Positions 58,712 to 64,000 of a DNA stretch of 64,000 nt are shown here, one piece after another. The position numbers and the translations under genes were made by a program. Below the pieces are notes generated by a model. It saw nothing but the letters and a program-made list of their open reading frames with translations, had not been told where the DNA came from and made no database searches. Origin of the DNA: DASPKM01 sp035628135. GTDB taxonomy: Bacteria > Bacteroidota > Bacteroidia > Chitinophagales > Chitinophagaceae. The stretch spans positions 1 to 64,000 of the forward strand of contig DASPKM010000010.1 in assembly GCA_035628135.1 (NCBI GenBank). The letters run 5' to 3'. How positions within the stretch are numbered: the first letter of the stretch is position 1; every line of letters starts with the position of its first letter.

Positions 58712-58753
58712 CAAAAATAATAATAAAATTGGAAAAACTAACAGGCGTTAGTT
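58712..58753 (-). promoter_or_regulatory. Promoter and palindromic operator of the acyl-CoA dehydrogenase
   Basis: AACTAACaggcGTTAGTT at 58736-58753 is a perfect 7-4-7 inverted repeat. On the minus strand TATTTTTG (58712-58719) is a -7 element 38 bases upstream of the ATG, and the palindrome occupies the -33 region. The size and symmetry fit a TetR-family regulator of lipid catabolism; binding would block RNA polymerase. No regulator gene is adjacent. Bases 58754-58940 carry nothing else recognisable. Confidence 0.65.
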
Positions 58754-58940
58754 AGTATTAGCATGAAACGACATCTGCAAATAGTATTGCTTAACACCGA
58801 TAAACCGGGATCTGGCGGCCTTGATACTTCAGCCTGGCCCAATGTAAGAGGAATAGGACGCATAATAATAGTTGCTAATAATTAAGGTGTGTCATAACAG
58901 CTGAAATCAATAGTGGTCAGAATCTTGCGACTGGCGGGGC

Positions 58941-59141
58941 TCAGCCCGTATCAGCGGTATGCACGTCGGGTTGCGGATCCCGGGAAGCGATGAGCGTTTC
59001 CAGTTCTTTAATGGATTCCCTGATCTCTTGCAGATCGCTGGCAGTGCTGCCATAGTCGACAGCCACCAGGAATTTTTTCCGCTGCTGGTAGAGCAGGTTC
59101 ACCAATTCATCTGTGGGAAGTGTGTGAAGTTTTTGATTCAT
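58941..59141 (-). CDS. Small hypothetical helical protein
   Basis: 66 residues: LPTDELVNLLYQQRKKFLVA then VDYGSTASDLQEIRESIKEL, and a polar tail. A two-helix coiled coil with no signal, no Cys/His motif and no family I recognise. The frame fits codon use of the region, but the gene is short. Divergently placed from nothing obvious; 63 bases beyond it lies the region before comEA. Confidence 0.4.
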   Translation of the reverse strand: MNQKLHTLPTDELVNLLYQQRKKFLVAVDYGSTASDLQEIRESIKELETLIASRDPQPDVHTADTG

Positions 59142-59279
59142 ATCCGAGGGTCAAGGAGTTAAGGATGTTATTTGCAAAAATTGTTCCTTCGGGACCCATC
59201 GGCGCAGGTTTTAAGTTTGCCTTAAACATGAAACCCGGATATCAGTTTGTTTTTCAGATAGAAAAAAACTCAACATTAA

Positions 59280-60314
59280 TTATTCGATGCTGAGATATGG
59301 TGCCATTTTCCGGTACGCTTCGGGACTGATCGCCTCAATCTGTTGCAATTCTTCCAAGCTTTTGAACGTGCCATGTTGCGTACGATAAGCGATGATCGCT
59401 TTTGCGATGTTCCATTTGATATACGGATGTTGCTTTAATAATTCCAGCGTGCCGCTATTGATGTTCAACTTTCTTACCGTGTTATGTGTCATCCGCAAAT
59501 ACGGTTTTATGCGCTGGAAAGTCGAGTCTGGAAGTCCATATACTTCCGACAATTGCTCAACCTCGTGAAACCCACCGATTCTTTCGCGGAAAAATACAAT
59601 GCGCGCTGCAAGCTTGCTGCCGATACCAGGCAAAGCAACCCATTCACTTGTATCCGCTGAATTGATATCAACAAGCTGAATTGTTTTCGGGGCATACCGC
59701 AAATGCGTACCATTACCTGGTTCATCACTAGTTTTGTAAGCAGGCTTGCCGGGCTTATCACCACCTGGCGCATGCGCATCCTCACGTTGCCGTGTAACCG
59801 TAAATTGACGGTCATTACCAGCCGGCTTTACGCCTATATTTTCAATGCGGACATAAGCCGCTATTCTCTCGTACTCCGCAGGTTGCAGGCCGTAAATCTT
59901 CTGCAGATCGGAGGGTTTGTAAAAGCGTCCCCCTTTGGTAACATACTTCCTGATAGTACCGATTGTTTTAGAACGTAACCCCAATCGTTGCCATCCTGTT
60001 TCATCCAATGTATTCGGATCAAAATAAAATAAACGGGCGGGCCGGCTGTCTTCATACGTTGATCCAGCCGTGTGCATCATCGTTTGGCCATCGTTTTCTC
60101 CCGGATCGTCATCCCGCCCGTTGGTGGATTGCGCAAGCTGTTGCTCGAGCATCCGGAACGCTTGTACCGCGCTTTCGGCAGGTGCTTCAACATCCGCCCG
60201 CACAAATCGCGGCAACATATAAATAATCAGTATAAGCGCAACAAGGGCTATAACAGCCACGCGCTCTTTTTGCGTAAAGGATAAATAATCGTTAATGAAT
60301 TTGCGCATCATCAT
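59280..60314 (-). CDS. ComEA-like helix-hairpin-helix DNA-binding protein
   Basis: 344 residues from MMMRKFIND (60314). One N-terminal membrane helix (RVAVIALVALILIIYMLP) and a low-complexity linker, then three or four HhH units: LGLRSKTIGTIRKYVTKGGR, LVDINSADTSEWVALPGIGS with KLAARIVFFRE, LNINSGTLELLKQHPYIKWN and the last unit. The DINSADTxEWxxLPGIGxxLA text is the ComEA core. It likely binds incoming DNA in the periplasm for natural uptake, matching the ComM homologue at 13700. Start chosen because the signal begins there. Confidence 0.85.
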   Translation of the reverse strand: MMMRKFINDYLSFTQKERVAVIALVALILIIYMLPRFVRADVEAPAESAVQAFRMLEQQLAQSTNGRDDDPGENDGQTMMHTAGSTYEDSRPARLFYFDPNTLDETGWQRLGLRSKTIGTIRKYVTKGGRFYKPSDLQKIYGLQPAEYERIAAYVRIENIGVKPAGNDRQFTVTRQREDAHAPGGDKPGKPAYKTSDEPGNGTHLRYAPKTIQLVDINSADTSEWVALPGIGSKLAARIVFFRERIGGFHEVEQLSEVYGLPDSTFQRIKPYLRMTHNTVRKLNINSGTLELLKQHPYIKWNIAKAIIAYRTQHGTFKSLEELQQIEAISPEAYRKMAPYLSIE

Positions 60315-60384
60315 GCGGCAATATACTTGTGCGTGCCAGGGCATTCAAAGTGAAAAACAACGTGGAATATTGAGAAATTAACGC

Positions 60385-61161
60385 TCAGATGTTGATAACA
60401 AGACCATCCCAGGCGAGTTCGCTGCCCTCGGGCAATTCGCGGTTAATGTCTTCATGCCTGCCCAATTGATGGCTGATATGTGTAAAATAAGCCTGCGGCA
60501 CCTGCAATTCTTTTGCAAGCTTGGTAGCCTCCTGCAAAGTGAAATGAGAAATATGCGGTTCCTTCCTGAGCGCATTCAACACAATTACCTTGCTGCCCCG
60601 GATCTTTTGTTTTTCCGCTTCGTCTATCCTATTCGCATCGGTGATGTACGTAAAATTTCCAAATCGGAAACCAAGCACCGGCATCTTCATGTGCCATACC
60701 AAAATAGGACTGACGGGAATATCGCCTACTACAAAATCATCGTATGCAATGGTATTAAGGTGGATCTCAGGAACACCGGGATATTTGGTGTCTGCAAATG
60801 CGTAGGGAAATTCGCGGATGATGACCTCCTGCGTCATCTCATTGGCATAAATTTCCATCGGCCTGCGCGTAAAGAAATTATAAGCCCGCACATCGTCCAG
60901 TCCCGCAATATGATCTTTATGCGGATGCGTAAAAATAATCGCGTCGAGATGTTTCACTCCTGCGCGCAGCATCTGGTAACGGAAGTCGGGGGTTGAATCC
61001 ACCACCAGGGTAGTATTGGCCGATTGCACCAATATGCTGGAACGAAGCCGTTTATCCTTTCGGTCCGGCGAAGTGCATACCGGGCAATCGCAGGCAATCA
61101 TAGGCACGCCGCTGCTGGTGCCGCTTCCTAAAAACGTGATTGTAAGCTGGGGATAGTCCAC
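60385..61161 (-). CDS. MBL-fold metallo-hydrolase, PhnP-like
   Basis: 258 residues. LTITFLGSGTSSGVPMIACD with a CDCPVCTSPD metal-like loop, then FTHPHKDHIAGLDDVRAYNF (HxHxDH), a central FGNFTYITDANR, and a late HISHFTLQEATKLA with HISHQLGRHEDI. Such enzymes cleave phosphodiesters, for example 5-phosphoribosyl 1,2-cyclic phosphate, in the PhnP branch (family knowledge). No phn genes are nearby, so substrate is uncertain. The 3' neighbour is the gene at 59280-60314, on the same strand. Confidence 0.85.
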   Translation of the reverse strand: MDYPQLTITFLGSGTSSGVPMIACDCPVCTSPDRKDKRLRSSILVQSANTTLVVDSTPDFRYQMLRAGVKHLDAIIFTHPHKDHIAGLDDVRAYNFFTRRPMEIYANEMTQEVIIREFPYAFADTKYPGVPEIHLNTIAYDDFVVGDIPVSPILVWHMKMPVLGFRFGNFTYITDANRIDEAEKQKIRGSKVIVLNALRKEPHISHFTLQEATKLAKELQVPQAYFTHISHQLGRHEDINRELPEGSELAWDGLVINI

Positions 61162-61182
61162 GGATTCAATTTACGTCTAATC

Positions 61183-61461
61183 CTACGATCTTTCTTCGGC
61201 CTGGAAGTTGGCCATTATTTCAAGATAAAGCTTGCGCGTATCGGGAGTAAGCGCATCGGCATCGATGTTCAATTGCGGCACCAGGTCCAATAAAGTATTG
61301 ATGCGGCCTTCGAGCTGCAGGAATTTATTGAGCACTACCACTTTCTTATCTTCCAGTATACAGTAGCCGCTCTGGAAACTGCCACGCTCATACCGCATGA
61401 CATAGTTGCCTTCGTCGAGGATTTTCTCTATTTTGTCGAGCGTTGACTGCGTGTATTTCAT
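61183..61461 (-). CDS. Small conserved hypothetical protein
   Basis: 92 residues: MKYTQSTLDKIEKILDEGNY, VMRYERGSFQSGYCILEDKK, then VVVLNKFLQLEGRINTLLDL. Alpha/beta with a helical C-terminus. The pattern is common in Bacteroidota but no role is known to me. It lies 21 bases upstream of the MBL-fold gene, same strand, so they likely form an operon. Confidence 0.65.
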   Translation of the reverse strand: MKYTQSTLDKIEKILDEGNYVMRYERGSFQSGYCILEDKKVVVLNKFLQLEGRINTLLDLVPQLNIDADALTPDTRKLYLEIMANFQAEERS

Positions 61462-61531
61462 ATTTCAAATTTAGGCTGGAAGCAGAAAAAAACCGATTTT
61501 CATAGCATATCTTATCCACAATGTACCGACC

Positions 61532-63469
61532 TTGACCCCTAAACGCATTTTCATATTTGTCGCATTGTTGTGGTTGCACCGGCCAGCTCCTGCGCAACCC
61601 GGCTTACCCGCGCTTGGCCAGGCCGACGATGCGGAACTAAGCTTAAAAAAATGCGCGTTCGACACCAACGCCGACGCCATGTACCTGCTGCATAGCCAGG
61701 AAACCATCATCGAGGAAGGGTTCGGCGGTTATTGGAGCACCACCACCAAACGGTACAGGATCAAGATCTTTAACCAGCAAGGATTTAAATATGCCAACGT
61801 TAAAATTCCGATACGGGTAAATAAATACAGGAAGCTGTCGGACATCAAAGGCTTTGTATACTACACGGACTCGCTGGGGCGGACCATCACACAAAAAATA
61901 ACGAGGCAGGAAATTTTCAAGGACAAGGCGGCGAAAGGCCTCACCAGCATCGCATTCGCTTTCCCCAATGTGAAGGAGGGTTGCGTAATAGAGTTTACCT
62001 ATACTTACGAAGACAAGCATTCCATTACCGTTCCCACCTGGCTTATTCAACACCCTATTCCTACCGCCACAGGTTATTGCAGGGTAGAAGTGCCCGTAGG
62101 GAATTTGCTGGACCAGAAGATTGTTTCCGATGAAGCATTAAAACGAAATGACACGATTATTACGCCTGGCTATGGGAGCAAGCGGATGGTACGCAGCTTC
62201 GTAGCGTCAAATATTGCCGCGTTTAAACCCGAGCCTTTGATGGGCCCGGTAAGAAATGCATTGCAACGCATCGAGTTCTCGCTTGGGCTTTATCCCGGGC
62301 TGATAGGATTTTTCAGCGAGGCAAGGTGGGCAACCTATACTGAATTCCTATATAAACAGGCCAATAAATTCAAAGAAGAAAAGCTTTCCGGCACAGATAC
62401 ACTGATCGCGAATGCAAAAAAACTGCCGACCATTACTGCCAGGGTGGGCTACCTGTTCGAAGCGTTGAAAAAGAATTTAAAATGGGATGAGGTGCAGACC
62501 TATTTTGCCTCGGACATACGCACGGCCTGGAAAGAAAAATCAGGCACCAGCGCAGAAATGAACCTCATACTTATGAACCTGCTCCACCGTGCAGGCATTC
62601 CTTCTTCTCCCCTGCTCGTGAGTACTCGCAACCATGGAAAGATCGATAAGGAGTTCGTGAACTTCGGGCAGTTCAATGGGCTGGACCTGCTGGTATCGGA
62701 CAGCGGGCAATACTTCGTGCTCGACCTTACTCAAAAAAACCTTTCATATAAGATCACTCCTTATAACGTTGTAAACACCGAGGCGATGCTGCTCGACGCC
62801 AGCATAGGGAAATGGGTAAGTATCATCGATTCGCGCTCCTTATTCCGCCAGGCCTTCATCATTTTTTGCGACCTCGACTCTTTGGGGTTGGTGCAGGGAG
62901 CGGCGACGATAGAGCATTTCGATTATGCCAAAGACGTTAAGCTTACCGCCGATAAGGATGAAAGCTCAGACGAAATATCGTTCACGGCCTTGCAGGAAGA
63001 TAAAAAGAACATCACGGTAGAAGATAAAAAGACCGAAGGACCAGATGATCCGCTGTCACCGTTGGTGGAACGGTTCAATTTTAAAGTGCAGCTTTCAACG
63101 GATGATAATTTCCTGCTGATCAATCCGAGCTTCCTGGCCGATTTCAATGACAATCCTTTTATCAGCGACGTGCGCAAATATGATGTGGACATGGGCAGCA
63201 ATCAAAGTCTTTCCATTAACCTGAGCATGCTGCTGCCTAAAAATTATACGGTCGAGCAATTGCCGAAAAACCTCACGCTTATCAAGTCCGATTCGACCGT
63301 TATTTTTAGAAGAATATTGGCGGTACAAGGCAATACGTTGCAATGCCTCATCAGGCTCGAATACCTGGAAAGCTATTTCCCTAAAGAAGATTATCCCGAC
63401 CTGAAAGAATTTTTCAGCAAGATGTATGGCTACCTGAACGAACCGGTGATCCTGCGCCGCAAGCAATGA
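61532..63469 (+). CDS. Exported DUF3857/transglutaminase-like protein
   Basis: 645 residues from a TTG start; the signal peptide begins there (PKRIFIFVALLWLHRPAPAQ) and no ATG precedes it. DUF3857 domain at about 45-190: GYWSTTTKRYRIKIFNQQGF, YTDSLGRTITQKI, VKEGCVIEFTYTYEDK. Transglutaminase-like domain at about 285-400: LFEALKKNLKWDEVQTYFA, then KSGTSAEMNLILMNLLHRAG, ALDLTQKN-type region. The usual catalytic Cys is replaced by Ser/Thr-Ala in GTSAEMN, so it may be inactive. The role is unknown; relatives are abundant in Bacteroidota. It meets the porX-like gene stop to stop. Confidence 0.8.
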   Translation: MTPKRIFIFVALLWLHRPAPAQPGLPALGQADDAELSLKKCAFDTNADAMYLLHSQETIIEEGFGGYWSTTTKRYRIKIFNQQGFKYANVKIPIRVNKYRKLSDIKGFVYYTDSLGRTITQKITRQEIFKDKAAKGLTSIAFAFPNVKEGCVIEFTYTYEDKHSITVPTWLIQHPIPTATGYCRVEVPVGNLLDQKIVSDEALKRNDTIITPGYGSKRMVRSFVASNIAAFKPEPLMGPVRNALQRIEFSLGLYPGLIGFFSEARWATYTEFLYKQANKFKEEKLSGTDTLIANAKKLPTITARVGYLFEALKKNLKWDEVQTYFASDIRTAWKEKSGTSAEMNLILMNLLHRAGIPSSPLLVSTRNHGKIDKEFVNFGQFNGLDLLVSDSGQYFVLDLTQKNLSYKITPYNVVNTEAMLLDASIGKWVSIIDSRSLFRQAFIIFCDLDSLGLVQGAATIEHFDYAKDVKLTADKDESSDEISFTALQEDKKNITVEDKKTEGPDDPLSPLVERFNFKVQLSTDDNFLLINPSFLADFNDNPFISDVRKYDVDMGSNQSLSINLSMLLPKNYTVEQLPKNLTLIKSDSTVIFRRILAVQGNTLQCLIRLEYLESYFPKEDYPDLKEFFSKMYGYLNEPVILRRKQ

Positions 63470-64000
63470 CTATTTGCTGGTCATTTTAATTACAGGCACG
63501 ATCATTTCCTCCATGCTTACGCCTCCATGCTGAAAGGTGTTGCGGTAATAGTTCACGTAATGATTGTAGTTGTTGGGATAGCAGAGGTACCCATCTTCCT
63601 TGGCAAAAATATACGATGAGTTAACCGTGGGCACCGGCAATCCTGCTTCGCGCGGATCGCGGAATGCGAGTACGTCCTTGGCATCGTAGTTCAGGTTGCG
63701 GCCGTGCTTATACCTTAAGTTGGTAGTGGTTTGCTTATCGCCTACTACCTTGTACGGTGTTTTTACCCGAACGCTGCCATGATCGGTGGCGAGGATTAGG
63801 TTCACTTTCTTATCCGCGATCTTTTTCAAGGCCTGGTGCAGGGGCGAATGCTCGAACCAACTGGCGGTGATACTGCGGTAACTCGTCTCATCGCCGGCAA
63901 GCTCTTTCAGCACTTCCATTTCGGTACGGGCATGGCTTAACATGTCCACGAAATTGTAAACTATGATGTTGAGGTCATTTACCATCAGGTTATGGATATT
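63470..64000 (-). CDS. porX: 3' end of PorX-like response regulator with PglZ domain (partial)
   Basis: The last 177 codons; the gene runs past the window edge. Visible text: NIIVYNFVDMLSHARTEME, LKKIADKKVNLILATDHGSV with the DHG metal site of alkaline-phosphatase/PglZ folds, KHGRNLNYDAKDVLAFRDPR, YCYPNNYNHYVNYYRNTFQ and HGGVSMEEMIVPVIKM. PorX regulates type IX secretion genes together with PorY (family knowledge). Its N-terminal receiver domain is out of the window. The internal ATG at 63985 is not the real start. Confidence 0.8.
   Translation of the reverse strand, partial: NIHNLMVNDLNIIVYNFVDMLSHARTEMEVLKELAGDETSYRSITASWFEHSPLHQALKKIADKKVNLILATDHGSVRVKTPYKVVGDKQTTTNLRYKHGRNLNYDAKDVLAFRDPREAGLPVPTVNSSYIFAKEDGYLCYPNNYNHYVNYYRNTFQHGGVSMEEMIVPVIKMTSK

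Overview
The window looks like chromosome of a Bacteroidota species, most likely Chitinophagaceae or a close relative (inference). Signs are a TonB-dependent receptor with a CarboxypepD_reg-like N-domain, a DUF1501 protein ending in a type IX secretion (T9SS) sorting domain, the end of a PorX-type PglZ regulator, DUF1800/DUF3857/DUF4369-type proteins, and -7 elements of the Bacteroidota form TAnnTTTG before tig, rplS, tatA, purA and tRNA-Leu.

Region 1, about 1-13,600, is an AT-rich accessory island with almost every gene on the minus strand. It holds orphan C-terminal pieces of Rhs-type polymorphic toxins and their immunity genes. Two truncated Rhs cores (9,783-11,071 and 12,232-13,346) run into an ADP-ribosyltransferase-like tip and a cysteine-peptidase-like tip; a lipase-like tip (1,754-2,507) and a further tip fragment (8,982-9,415) lack any core. 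Immunity candidates are an Imm32-DUF2158 fusion, a SUKH/SMI1-KNR4 protein, a DUF2185-like protein, an EF-Tu domain III look-alike, several unrecognised proteins and five lipoproteins. No intact rhs gene is present. Every toxin frame is broken, usually by what reads as one lost base. Two repeat families mark the cassette edges: a GC-rich element (repeat A, about 310 bp) directly after immunity stop codons, and a MITE-like element of about 260 bp with 48-49 bp inverted ends, whose ends also occur alone, as a tandem array and as a recombination scar.

Region 2, about 13,700-36,400, is ordinary chromosome with some accessory genes: yifB/comM, a small secreted Cys-rich peptide, a decayed gene pair, dut, an ABC exporter, a TonB receptor with a His-rich partner (probably metal uptake), a DUF1800-DUF1501 pair, an AI-2E family permease, a thiolase, pyrD, terC, rsmE, and an unfamiliar three-gene envelope module (32,992-36,389) made of a coiled-coil membrane protein, a vWA-like lipoprotein and an OmpA-like lipoprotein.

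Region 3, about 36,400-64,000, is dense housekeeping: dnaB, a ZapB-like/ZapA division pair, a TlpA-type thioredoxin, rny, rplS, tatA, gatA, an MltD-like transglycosylase, pabB, purA, rel, tRNA-Leu(UAG), a tandem universal stress protein, then tig, two different clpP genes and clpX, an acyl-CoA dehydrogenase behind a clear palindromic operator, a ComEA-like protein, an MBL-fold hydrolase, a DUF3857/transglutaminase protein and the 3' end of porX at the right edge. Convergent gene pairs are separated by strong hairpins or overlap by a few bases.
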